This document shows, piece by piece, positions 1 to 8,026 of a stretch of 64,000 bases of DNA. Made by a program: the position numbers and the translations under genes. Numbering within the stretch: the first letter of the stretch is position 1; every line of letters begins with the position of its first letter. The DNA comes from Mucisphaera sp965279675. GTDB taxonomy: Bacteria > Planctomycetota > Phycisphaerae > Phycisphaerales > Phycisphaeraceae. The DNA lies in contig NZ_CBDIIJ010000002.1 of the NCBI RefSeq assembly GCF_965279675.1, positions 1,550,001 through 1,614,000 on the forward strand. Reading direction: 5' to 3'. The notes under the pieces are model-generated. The model was not told the DNA's origin. It ran no database searches and was given only the letters and a program-made list of their open reading frames with translations.

Positions 1-656
1 GGAGGAACGCCCTCGGCGGTGATGCCGTGGTAATTGGTCCCTGTTATCGAGCCAGTTGCTTCCATGTGCGCGTGAACCTCGTTGCCGTAGTTGTTGACAC
101 TACTGTTGGTTGCCAGTGTGAAGTTGGCTGGAGCCGGGATCCTGTCATAGAGGGTGACATCTCCGGTGACGGCGACGCCAGGGAGGAGGCTGGTGATGGG
201 GTCGTCGCCTTCGGTCGGGGTGAGGGTGACGGCCAGGCGGTGGGCATTGATGCCGATCTGCGCAGCGACTTCGAGGGTCATGGGGTCGGTCGGGTCGTCG
301 GCGAGGTCGCCATCTTCGTCGACAAGTCGCCAGTTGATGGTGCCGTTGTCGAGGCTCTGGGTCGGTCGCCAGGCGCCGGAGGTGAAGCGTTGACGCCAGG
401 GGGTGCCGCCGAGGCTTTCGACCCGGGCGGCATCGGCAATGCGCTGCCGGGCCAGGGCGACGGCGGAGAGGGCGAGGTGTTTGGCGTCGCCAGCCTTGGC
501 CGTGGCTTCAGCGTTGTAGAGGTTGAGCCGGGCGGCGGAGACGCCGGCGACGCCGAGGATGGCCACCAAAGCGGCGACCATCAGGATGATGACATAGACG
601 GCCCCGGGGCGGGCGGCGTGTCGGTGGCATGGTCCTCGGTGGGGTGAGGGTCTCAT
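1..656 (-). CDS. PilX/GspK-like pseudopilin-type protein (partial, runs off left edge)
   Basis: The reading frame is open from the ATG at 656 to the left edge, so the C-terminus is missing. After a basic N-terminus of about 19 residues comes one hydrophobic helix (AVYVIILMVAALVAILGVAG) and then a polar region, as in PilX/GspK-like minor pseudopilins that lack a clean GFTLIE motif. Its ATG overlaps the stop of the upstream pseudopilin gene (ATGA at 653-656), so it is the fifth translationally coupled gene of the leftward operon. Assignment rests on N-terminal architecture and context; the visible globular part (about 200 residues) matches nothing I recognise. Confidence 0.6.
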   Translation of the reverse strand, partial: MRPSPHRGPCHRHAARPGAVYVIILMVAALVAILGVAGVSAARLNLYNAEATAKAGDAKHLALSAVALARQRIADAARVESLGGTPWRQRFTSGAWRPTQSLDNGTINWRLVDEDGDLADDPTDPMTLEVAAQIGINAHRLAVTLTPTEGDDPITSLLPGVAVTGDVTLYDRIPAPANFTLATNSSVNNYGNEVHAHMEATGSITGTNYHGITAEGVP

Positions 657-1801
657 TGCAGCAGGGCCTCATCAACGTAGAAGTCATCGAGGTCGTTCTT
701 GCTTTCGATGCGCCAGACGGCGTAACGGAGGTCTCCATCGAGGACGGGCACAACGAGTGATCCGCCAACCCTGCCCCAACCGTCGTTGCGCCTGACCTGT
801 GTCCAGCCCGTGGCGATCACGAGATCCCGACTTCGGTCGCCCAGCAGTAGCACGATTCTGAAGCGGTCATTCACGGTGGCATCGATGTAGGCCTCGGTCG
901 TGTAGCTGGTGTCGGAGGTAATCGAACCGGTCACGATTTGAGCCGGGCCGGATTCGTAGTGTGTTCTGTTACTGACGACGAGGTAGCCGGTGCCTGCATA
1001 GACCCCGGCATCTCTTACGCTTGAGAGGTCGGCACGTGTCCCCGGGTCGTCGTACAACCCGCCAGCGACGAGGATCCCGTTGGCCGCGAAGTAGGCGGTT
1101 AAGGATTGTGGGTCGTACCAGTCGCTGAGGTTGTCTTCCCAGCCGGGGTTGGTCAGCAGGTTGGCGGAGGCTCTGGGCTCGTTGGTGAGGGGCTGGCTGG
1201 AGGCGAGGGTGCGGGCGGCTTCGGACGTGAGCTGGAGCTCGACACTGAGGCTGTTGGGGAGGATGCGTTCGGTTTTTTCCGGGTCGTAGAGCGGGCCGTC
1301 GGCGGTCATCAGGGCGTGGTGCTCGGTGGTTTTGCCGGCGGGTGAGGTGACGGTGACGAGGATCCGGCGGATGCCGGTGTCGGTGGCGATGCCGGCGTTG
1401 GTGAGGTCGAGGGGGTTGGCGTAACGGACCTGGACGTTGCGCTTCCAGCCTGTGGCGGCGGGGATAGCGGTGCCATCACGGTAGGTGGGTGGGCTGTCGG
1501 AGAGGGCGTCGTAGTCGTCGGTGTCGTCCCAGGTGCTGCGGTTGCTGTTGGACTCGCCGGCTTCCCGGCCCCAGTTGGCGGTGCCGGTGGTGGGGTCGGC
1601 GTAGGCTCGGCTCAGGACCTCGGTCATCAGTTCCTGGCCGAGGAGGTGAGATCGCTGGAGGTCGGTGCGGGCGCGTTCGATCCGGGCGACCGAGGCCACG
1701 GCGGTGAGCGCGGCGACGAGGGTGAGGCTGACAATGGCGATGGCGAGGATCGACTCGACCAGCGTGAAGGCCCGGCGGACTCGGCAGGGGCCGGGCGTCA
1801 T
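653..1801 (-). CDS. Pseudopilin (PilV/GspI-like) with a possible carbohydrate-binding-like C-terminal domain
   Basis: 382 residues from the ATG at 1801, which overlaps the previous stop as ATGA (1798-1801); a start 15 bases further upstream is possible but would lose this coupling. The N-terminus carries a class III prepilin signal (RRAFTLVESILAIAIVSLTL), with Glu at position +5 of the mature protein. Type II secretion and type IV pilus minor pseudopilins of this class are usually 120-200 residues. Here the second half contains a segment beginning NLLTNPGWEDNLSDWY, the pattern that often opens CBM4/9-like beta-jelly rolls, and the tail looks beta-rich. I infer a minor pseudopilin carrying an extra lectin-like domain. 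The pseudopilin part is secure; the jelly-roll call is tentative. Confidence 0.8.
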   Translation of the reverse strand: MTPGPCRVRRAFTLVESILAIAIVSLTLVAALTAVASVARIERARTDLQRSHLLGQELMTEVLSRAYADPTTGTANWGREAGESNSNRSTWDDTDDYDALSDSPPTYRDGTAIPAATGWKRNVQVRYANPLDLTNAGIATDTGIRRILVTVTSPAGKTTEHHALMTADGPLYDPEKTERILPNSLSVELQLTSEAARTLASSQPLTNEPRASANLLTNPGWEDNLSDWYDPQSLTAYFAANGILVAGGLYDDPGTRADLSSVRDAGVYAGTGYLVVSNRTHYESGPAQIVTGSITSDTSYTTEAYIDATVNDRFRIVLLLGDRSRDLVIATGWTQVRRNDGWGRVGGSLVVPVLDGDLRYAVWRIESKNDLDDFYVDEALLQ

Positions 1802-2862
1802 TCGCCGGTCGCCCATTCGATGGCCCGTCGGGTGAGGAGTCGGCCGGTGTCGGTGAGTTCGTCGTGCTCGAAGAATTCGCTGCCCCAGCCGATGAAGACT
1901 CGTCGGCCGGCGGCGGGGTCGCCGTCCTGCAGGAGGTCGCCGGCTTCGAGGACGACGGTGACCGGGTGGGCGAGGGCGAGGAGGGTCTGGCCCTCGCCCA
2001 TGGCTCCGATGTACTGGCTGAGGTACTGGTCCTCAGCGAGTTCGACGCTTCCCGTCAGCGACCGGGTGATGTAGTGGTTGCTGTCGACGACATTGGCGGT
2101 GTCCGAGGCGATGAGACCGATATTGCTCTGACCGACGCCCATCTCGGCCGACATATAGGTCGGTTCGACGACCACGCCAACGGGGGCGTTGCGGAGCTTG
2201 GTGCCCAGGGACAGCTCATCGACGCCGGCGACGATGTAGGCGGCGTCAATGAGGTCGTGCTGTGCGTCGTAGGTGGCCTGGCTGGCGCCGTCGGCGATGA
2301 TGCGCACGCTGTAGCCCCAGTCGAGCATGCTGTCGATGACATCGCTTTCGTGTGAAGTCAGTGATGAGGTACGCTGAACGACGACGAGGATGGTGCCGGC
2401 GTAGCCGGAGGTGCGGGAGAGGAAGTAGCCCCAGGTGGAATCGTCGATGGAGAAGGTGGGCGGGGGTGAGGCGGGGATGGTGCTGTCTGTTTGGGTGAGA
2501 TGGAAGTGGTGGACGTCCTCGACCAGGGTGACGGCGGTGCCGTTCGTGGTCTGGATGAGCGGGTCGCCGGGCGTGCCGGACCAGCTGTAGCGGATGGTCT
2601 CGGGGGTACCGTCGGCCGGGCTGGAGCGGTCGGGGACGCTGAGCGTGAGGGTGTTGCCGGCGAGGGCGAAGGCGTTGGCGTTCTGGGCGTCGCTCAGGAT
2701 CTGCTCGACGGCCTCGGCCGAGCGGTTCTGGCTGGCGGCGGGGGCGTAGCCGAGTTCGACGGCGCTGGCGGAGATGCGCAGGGCGGCGGCGGTGCCGGCG
2801 ATCAGCAGGCTGGTGACGGCCAGTGCCAGGACGAGTTCGATGAGGGTCAGGGCGCGTTTCAT
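1798..2862 (-). CDS. Pseudopilin (PilW/GspJ-like) fused to a Rossmann/GATase-like domain
   Basis: 354 residues with an N-terminal type IV pilin-like signal (KRALTLIELVLALAVTSLLI). Residues 1 to about 150 resemble GspJ/PilW minor pseudopilins. From about residue 165 there is a different domain starting YAGTILVVVQRTSS, then alternating hydrophobic strands and helices (YSVRIIADGAS, AAYIVAGVDEL, VGVVVEPTYMS) and a late GWGSEFFEHDEL, which looks like a flavodoxin/ThuA/class I amidotransferase-like alpha/beta fold. Its start overlaps the upstream gene's... partner relationship is by ATGA at both ends of the gene (2859-2862 and 1798-1801), placing it third in the five-gene operon. The extra domain has no catalytic triad I can identify. 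Confidence 0.78.
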   Translation of the reverse strand: MKRALTLIELVLALAVTSLLIAGTAAALRISASAVELGYAPAASQNRSAEAVEQILSDAQNANAFALAGNTLTLSVPDRSSPADGTPETIRYSWSGTPGDPLIQTTNGTAVTLVEDVHHFHLTQTDSTIPASPPPTFSIDDSTWGYFLSRTSGYAGTILVVVQRTSSLTSHESDVIDSMLDWGYSVRIIADGASQATYDAQHDLIDAAYIVAGVDELSLGTKLRNAPVGVVVEPTYMSAEMGVGQSNIGLIASDTANVVDSNHYITRSLTGSVELAEDQYLSQYIGAMGEGQTLLALAHPVTVVLEAGDLLQDGDPAAGRRVFIGWGSEFFEHDELTDTGRLLTRRAIEWATGE

Positions 2863-3344
2863 GGGAGGGTGATCCTCCCGGTGTTGGCGTCGAGCGTGAG
2901 GGTCACGACCCGGCCGCCATGGCTGAGCTTGATCGTGCCCGGGCTGTCCGGCAGGCCGTGGCCGTTGAAGGTGACCGAGGGTTGCCCGCTAAAGTCGCTG
3001 CCGGTGAGATCGACAGCGAAGGGTTCCTCCGAGAGGTCGAGCTGGTAGCGGAGGTTGCGGCCATCCGGGACGGGCAGGGTCGGTGCGGCGAGTCGGTCGG
3101 TGTTGATATCGAAGTTGACCTTGATGCTCTGGCTGGCGTGACGTGCGTAGGTGCGGGCGTAGTCGAGGTCGGTCGCGATGCGCTGGGCGGCCAGTTCGAG
3201 CCGGTAGCGGTCGAGCGAGTTGTTGAAGCGTGGCAGCGCGATGGCGCTGAGCACGGCGGCGATCGCCACAACGAGGACGACCTCGATCAGCGTGAAGGCC
3301 CTTGGGAGGCCGACACGCGGGATCGAGGTCGCTCGTGGATGCAT
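2859..3344 (-). CDS. GspH/FimT-like pseudopilin
   Basis: 161 residues. The prepilin signal is PRAFTLIEVVLVVAIAAVLS followed by AIALPRFNNSLDRYRLELAA, a pattern typical of GspH/FimT minor pseudopilins, and the length is normal for that family. The C-terminal half (SHGGRVVTLTLDANTGRITLP) is beta-rich, as in the GspH globular domain. The gene is second in the leftward operon, 38 bases after the GspG-like gene and overlapping the following gene by ATGA at 2859-2862. Expected location is the inner membrane and then the tip of a pseudopilus after cleavage by a prepilin peptidase that is not encoded in this window. Confidence 0.85.
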   Translation of the reverse strand: MHPRATSIPRVGLPRAFTLIEVVLVVAIAAVLSAIALPRFNNSLDRYRLELAAQRIATDLDYARTYARHASQSIKVNFDINTDRLAAPTLPVPDGRNLRYQLDLSEEPFAVDLTGSDFSGQPSVTFNGHGLPDSPGTIKLSHGGRVVTLTLDANTGRITLP

Positions 3345-3382
3345 GGTTGGCGATCTCAGGGGCTCACTCCTGGAGCCCGGGC

Positions 3383-3826
3383 TTACTTATCGAAGTGGTT
3401 CGTGTCGTTGGCCCAGATCGACCCGGAGGCGGCGTCGTAGAGCCATCCGGCATCGGCGACCTCGGCCACTGGCGGAATTGCGGCAGGCGCGGCGAAGTCG
3501 GTTTCGCCGGCCTTGGCACCGGTCTTGAGCGGAGGGATCACGGCGATGTAGGGGCCGAAGGCGCCCGAGGTGTTCAGGGTGCCGTCCTTGTCACTCTTAC
3601 CTGTGAGCTGGTCGGCGATGTCGGCAAGCGTCGGATAGCCGGTGTGCTCGACGCGGTAGAGCTCGATGGCTCCACGGAGAACGGCGAGGTCGGCCTGGAG
3701 GGCGGTGATGTCGGCGTTGTTCGCCCCACGGCTCATGCGCGGGATTGCGATGGCGGCGATCACGGCGAGGATCACAAGGACGACAATCAACTCAATCAGA
3801 CTGAATCCGGTGCGGCGGCTGAACAT
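3383..3826 (-). CDS. GspG-like major pseudopilin
   Basis: 147 residues with the prepilin signal RRTGFSLIELIVVLVILAVI and the following AIAIPRMS. After the helix come conserved GspG-like features: LQADLAVLRGAIELYRVEHTGYP, close to the family's pattern of an alanine-rich helix leading to a Tyr-Pro turn, and a C-terminal segment (GWLYDAASGSIWAND) like the major pseudopilin's end. A good ribosome-binding site (AGGAG on the minus strand, about 7 bases before the ATG at 3826) supports the start. It is the first gene of the leftward operon and probably the most abundant subunit. Confidence 0.87.
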   Translation of the reverse strand: MFSRRTGFSLIELIVVLVILAVIAAIAIPRMSRGANNADITALQADLAVLRGAIELYRVEHTGYPTLADIADQLTGKSDKDGTLNTSGAFGPYIAVIPPLKTGAKAGETDFAAPAAIPPVAEVADAGWLYDAASGSIWANDTNHFDK

Positions 3827-4073
3827 GCCATGCTCCTAATGCTTGTCGGTGCGTCACGATGGGTGACGCCTGCGTCTCTGCGGTCATTCAGGCCAACTAA
3901 CCTGAGCCAACTTTCTGTTCGGTGATTCCGGGATGAGCCTTAAGTTGGTTTGGCTTTGTGGTTGAGAAAATTAGATTTAGCGATTGCTGCCGGGTCGAAG
4001 TGAGTAACTCGATTAAGGTTCGTGAGGCGGGGGTCGATAGCGCCAGTGAGTGAAACTAAGGGAGGAATGCCTC
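3827..4073. promoter_or_regulatory. Divergent intergenic region between the two secretion operons
   Basis: About 250 bases without a convincing gene separate the leftward pseudopilin operon from the rightward kinase/GspE operon, so it should hold both promoters. It includes a stretch that is A/T-rich for this genome (about 3945-3990). An AAGGGAGGA ribosome-binding site lies at 4058-4066. I could not assign -35 and -10 boxes with confidence. Confidence 0.5.
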
Positions 4074-5930
4074 GTGGCGCAACGAGGGTGGATAGCGAAT
4101 CTTTATCGGGCCTGGCCGCAGGGTCTTTCGTTCGGCGAACGAACGGGATCGATGCTGGCTTTGGGCTTGGTCTGTGTGCTGACAGCGGTCGGGCTGGGGG
4201 CCGGCTATCTGGCGGCGGTGTCTCATGCACGGACGGCAGAAGCAGCCAGGCTTGCGCAGCTGGAAGCCAAGACGGCCTGGTTGGTGGGAGAAGCTGAGTC
4301 GCTGATTGCAGAGGAGGCTTACACAGAGCTTCGCCAGCAGGTCGTGACCGAGGCGCACCAGATGGGGGCGGAGCGTTTACGGCTGGTCTGGATCGATGGT
4401 GCGGTGCTGGCGGATCGTGACCCGACGCAGGTGGTCCGCGATGCCCCGCCCGCGGTCGACGCCCCGGCGGCGACGCTGGGTCAGGATGTCGCGGAAGCCG
4501 AGGGCGTGTGGTCGCAGTCGTTGCCGGTGCGGATGGATGATCGCGTGGTTGCCTGGCTGGAGGTGACGGCCGAGGTGCGGTCGGCAGGTTTCTGGTCGGC
4601 CTGGCTGCTTGATGCGGGGTTGCTGGTTGGCGGGTTGGGGCTGATCGGTGTGGTCGGGATCGATCGGTGGACGCGTCGGCAGTACCGGACGGCAACGCTG
4701 ATTCGCGATGGCCTCCGTGACCTCGAAGCCAGCGAGCGTGAGCAGGAGGTCCTGCGTCTGAGTGAAGCCTTCGGCGCCGAAGCCGAGACATGGAACCGTC
4801 TGCTGGATGAGCTCGGGACGCTACGGCAGGAGCGGCTTCTGAAGAAGGCGGATCAGGACGAGAGACGGCGTGGGTCGGGTGGGTCGTTGAAGTCTGCCTG
4901 CGAAGCGATTGAGAGCGGAATGATCCTGATCGACGATGAGATGCGCGTGACCTACAGCAATGGCGCGGCGGCCGCCTTCCTGCAGCGTGATGCCCAGGGC
5001 TGCATCGGCACGCCCTTGCACGAGCTGATCGATCACGAGGGTGTGGTGGATGCGGCCAGGCGTGCGACCGTCAGCAGGGGCTACAGCCGGGGCATTGTGG
5101 AGGTCGATCGCAGAGAATCGGGCGGGGATGGCGTGCTTCGGTTCGTGACCCGTCCGTCGCGACGCAGCGATCAGGAAGCGGCGATCGTCATCATCGAGGA
5201 CATCACCCAGCAGCGGGTGGCCCAGGAGGCCCACAGCGCCTTCCTCGCGCAGGCGGCTCACGAACTGCGGACGCCGCTGACGAATATCCGTCTTCATATC
5301 GATACGGCGATCGAGCATGGGGAGAAGGATCCTGCGACGCGGGACGAGTGCCTGAACACGATCAACAGCGAGTCGTTCCGGCTCGAGCGTGTGGTTCAGG
5401 ACATGCTGTCGGTGTCTGAGATCGAAGCCGGTGCCATGAGTCTGCATCAGGACGATGTTCAGCTTGAACGGATCATGAAGCAGGTCGAGAAGGATCACGG
5501 CCCGCAGGCAGCAGCCAAGAAGCAGAAGCTGGTGTTTGACCTTTCGCCCAAGCTGCCGGTGCTGCGTGGCGATCAGGACAAGCTTTTGATGGCGATCCAC
5601 AACCTGGTCGGCAACGCGATCAAGTACACGCCCGAGGATGGACGGGTTACGGTCGAGGCCGAGGTGGATGGCGAGCGCGTGGTCATCCGCGTGGTCGATA
5701 CCGGCATCGGTATCAAGGAAGAGAATCTTGGCAGCATCTTTGATCGGTTCTTCCGAACCGATGAGGCGCGGACTGCGGGCATCACCGGGACCGGCCTCGG
5801 TCTTGGACTGGCCCGGGATATCGCTCGACTGCACGGGGGTGATATCGAGGTGACCTCGATCATTGATGAGGGGAGCACCTTCGTGCTGTCACTGCCGCTG
5901 ACCAAGTCGATGGCCGTGGTTGCGGGTTGA
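4074..5930 (+). CDS. Membrane sensor histidine kinase with PAS domain
   Basis: 618 residues from GTG 4074, chosen because AAGGGAGGA at 4058-4066 is 7 bases upstream; an in-frame GTG at 4050 has no such site. Two hydrophobic helices (about residues 25-48 and 175-195) flank an extracytoplasmic domain. A PAS-like segment follows (GMILIDDEMRVTYSNGAAA), then the HisKA H-box AHELRTPLTN with the phospho-accepting His at 396, N-box HNLVGNAIKYTPEDG, G1 VVDTGIGIKEENLG and G2 GTGLGLGLARDIARLHGG. All catalytic boxes are intact. No response regulator is adjacent, so it is an orphan kinase placed at the head of the secretion operon, followed by a STAS protein 12 bases later. Its ligand is unknown. Confidence 0.92.
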   Translation: MAQRGWIANLYRAWPQGLSFGERTGSMLALGLVCVLTAVGLGAGYLAAVSHARTAEAARLAQLEAKTAWLVGEAESLIAEEAYTELRQQVVTEAHQMGAERLRLVWIDGAVLADRDPTQVVRDAPPAVDAPAATLGQDVAEAEGVWSQSLPVRMDDRVVAWLEVTAEVRSAGFWSAWLLDAGLLVGGLGLIGVVGIDRWTRRQYRTATLIRDGLRDLEASEREQEVLRLSEAFGAEAETWNRLLDELGTLRQERLLKKADQDERRRGSGGSLKSACEAIESGMILIDDEMRVTYSNGAAAAFLQRDAQGCIGTPLHELIDHEGVVDAARRATVSRGYSRGIVEVDRRESGGDGVLRFVTRPSRRSDQEAAIVIIEDITQQRVAQEAHSAFLAQAAHELRTPLTNIRLHIDTAIEHGEKDPATRDECLNTINSESFRLERVVQDMLSVSEIEAGAMSLHQDDVQLERIMKQVEKDHGPQAAAKKQKLVFDLSPKLPVLRGDQDKLLMAIHNLVGNAIKYTPEDGRVTVEAEVDGERVVIRVVDTGIGIKEENLGSIFDRFFRTDEARTAGITGTGLGLGLARDIARLHGGDIEVTSIIDEGSTFVLSLPLTKSMAVVAG

Positions 5931-5942
5931 TGGAGGCATTGG

Positions 5943-6278
5943 ATGGAGATCACTCAGAGCCAGGTTGGTGCGGTTGGGGTGCTGACGCTCAAGGGAGCGC
6001 TGGTGGGTGATGCTGCGGGCACGCTTCGCGAAGCCGCCGAACCGATGCAGCGAAAGACCATGGGCCGGATGGTGCTCGATCTGGCGGCTGTGCCTTTTAT
6101 CGACAGCCAGAGCCTCGAAGCACTGCTGGACCTGACCGAGGCGATGTCGGCGAGTGGTCGTGTGCTGAAGCTCGCGGCGGCGAATGCCTTGATCCGGGAA
6201 GTCCTGTCGCTGACAGACCTCGACGGGCATTTCGAGCACTATCTGGATGTGAATGCTGCGGCGAGGAGTTTCTTGTGA
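5943..6278 (+). CDS. STAS-domain protein (anti-sigma-factor-antagonist-like)
   Basis: 111 residues forming a single STAS domain: N-terminal beta strands (VGVLTLKGALVGDAAGTL), the core MVLDLAAVPFIDSQSLEALL and a C-terminal helix. The FIDSQSLEAL segment matches the DSSGL motif in which the first Ser is phosphorylated in SpoIIAA-like proteins, and that Ser is present. Its GTGA junction with gspE (6275-6278) implies coupled translation. Because it sits between a kinase and the secretion ATPase, it may relay signals to the machine or a partner switch; no cognate anti-sigma kinase is visible nearby. Confidence 0.88.
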   Translation: MEITQSQVGAVGVLTLKGALVGDAAGTLREAAEPMQRKTMGRMVLDLAAVPFIDSQSLEALLDLTEAMSASGRVLKLAAANALIREVLSLTDLDGHFEHYLDVNAAARSFL

Positions 6279-8026
6279 GTGACCTGGCTCCACGCAAGCG
6301 AATCGGGGAGATACTGCTTGAGGACGGTTCGCTGTCCGAGCAGCAGCTCTCCGATGCGCTGCGTAGCCAGGAACGGAGCGGCCAACGCCTGGGCGAACTG
6401 CTTATCGAGCAGGGGATCATTCAGGCCAACACGCTGGTCAATGCGCTCGCTCGGTGTCAGGGGATGCAGGGCTGCCAGCTGCGTCACGGGCTGATGGACC
6501 CTGAGGTCTTCGATCTGCTAGGCCCGGAAGAGGCCGAGCTGCTGGTCGCGATCCCGATGTTTAAGGTTCGGGACACGCTGACGGTCGCGATGGCGGATCC
6601 CGAGTCGCTGCCGGCGATCGATCGGATCCGGAGGCTTACAGGCTGCAAGGTCCGGCCGGTCCTGGCTCTCGAGGCCAACATCCGCGAGTTCGTAGACAAG
6701 TACAGCAGCGGCGATGTTAATGTGGATCAGTTCCTGACCGCATTGGCCGAGTCGGACGTGACGCTGGTTGAACAGGAAGCCGTGGACGAGGGTCCGGTGA
6801 CGGACCTCGACCGGATGGCCAGCGGCAGCCCGATCATCAACCTGGTGAACCTGGCGTTGCTGACCGCTGTGCGTGATGGCGCCAGCGATATCCACGTCGA
6901 GCCTGAAAAGAAGGGCACGCGCATCAGGTACCGGATTGATGGTGTGCTTCGTGAATTGATGGCACCGCCTTCGGGTATGCACGCGGCCATCAGCTCGCGC
7001 ATCAAGGTGATGGCCTCGATGGATATTGCGGAGAAGCGTCTGCCTCAGGAGGGGCGTATCCGCATCATGGCCGAGCGTCGTGAGATAGATATCCGTGTCT
7101 CCAGCATGCCGACGCTACTCGGTGAAAAGCTGGTGATGCGTATCCTGGACAAGGACAACCTTCGGATTCGTCTGGAGCAGCTGGGCTTCCAGCAGCAGCA
7201 GTTGGATGCCTTTAAACGGATGCTCCATCAGCCCCACGGGCTGGTGCTGGTCACGGGTCCGACGGGTAGTGGGAAAACGACCACGCTCTACTCAGCCTTG
7301 GAACTGCTGCGCAGTCCCGAGCACAACCTGGTGACCGTCGAAGACCCGGTGGAGTACCAGCTGGACCTGGTCAATCAGATCCAGGTGCACCCGCAGATCG
7401 GCATGAGCTTTGCACGTGCGCTGCGGAGTATTCTCCGTCAGGACCCGGACGTCATCATGGTGGGTGAGATCCGCGACGATGAGACCTCGCGCGTGGCGGT
7501 GCAGGCGGCCCTGACCGGCCACCTGGTACTGGCGACGCTTCATACCAACGATGCTCCGGGTGCCGTGTCACGACTCTTCGATATGGGGATCGAGCCGTAC
7601 CTGCTGTCGGGTGCCATCAACGGTGCGGTCGCACAGCGTCTGGCTCGGCGTATCTGCCCAGACTGCAAAACACGCTACTACCCGGAGCCGCACGTGCTGC
7701 GTGATGCCGGACTCAACCCCGAGAAGAGCCGGGCCTTCCACATGGGTGCCGGCTGTGAGAGCTGCCATCAGAGTGGCTTCAAGGGGCGGCTGGGGGTGTA
7801 CGAGGTCATGGAGGTTGTGCCCGAGCTTCGCCGGATGGTTCACCGTGCCGAACCCTCACACGTGCTGAGAGAGGCGTGGCGAAAGATGGGTGGGAAGACG
7901 CTGCGTGATGAAGCGGTGCGCTTGGCGCTGGAAGGCGAAACCAGTCTCGAAGAGGCGCTCCGGGTGACGCAGGACGATCTTGAGGGTGTCGATGCCCCGG
8001 CTGCGGATGAGCGGAGGGCGGCATGA
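6275..8026 (+). CDS. gspE: GspE/PilB-family secretion ATPase
   Basis: 583 residues, GTG start overlapping the previous stop. The N-terminal about 150 residues are an MshEN/T2SSE_N module (RIGEILLEDGSLSEQQL and a second repeat). Residues from about 180 are the ATPase: an arginine-rich region (HVEPEKKGTRIRYRIDG), Walker A GPTGSGKTTT near 328-337, Asp box VTVEDPVEYQ, Walker B DPDVIMVGEIRD near 390 and the His box. The C-terminal tetracysteine zinc site is present as CPDC (about 462) and CESC (about 493). The enzyme powers pseudopilus or pilus assembly at the cytoplasmic face of the inner membrane. PilB and GspE cannot be separated from sequence alone; linked GspG/H and PilM-P genes suit either. 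Confidence 0.95.
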   Translation: MSDLAPRKRIGEILLEDGSLSEQQLSDALRSQERSGQRLGELLIEQGIIQANTLVNALARCQGMQGCQLRHGLMDPEVFDLLGPEEAELLVAIPMFKVRDTLTVAMADPESLPAIDRIRRLTGCKVRPVLALEANIREFVDKYSSGDVNVDQFLTALAESDVTLVEQEAVDEGPVTDLDRMASGSPIINLVNLALLTAVRDGASDIHVEPEKKGTRIRYRIDGVLRELMAPPSGMHAAISSRIKVMASMDIAEKRLPQEGRIRIMAERREIDIRVSSMPTLLGEKLVMRILDKDNLRIRLEQLGFQQQQLDAFKRMLHQPHGLVLVTGPTGSGKTTTLYSALELLRSPEHNLVTVEDPVEYQLDLVNQIQVHPQIGMSFARALRSILRQDPDVIMVGEIRDDETSRVAVQAALTGHLVLATLHTNDAPGAVSRLFDMGIEPYLLSGAINGAVAQRLARRICPDCKTRYYPEPHVLRDAGLNPEKSRAFHMGAGCESCHQSGFKGRLGVYEVMEVVPELRRMVHRAEPSHVLREAWRKMGGKTLRDEAVRLALEGETSLEEALRVTQDDLEGVDAPAADERRAA

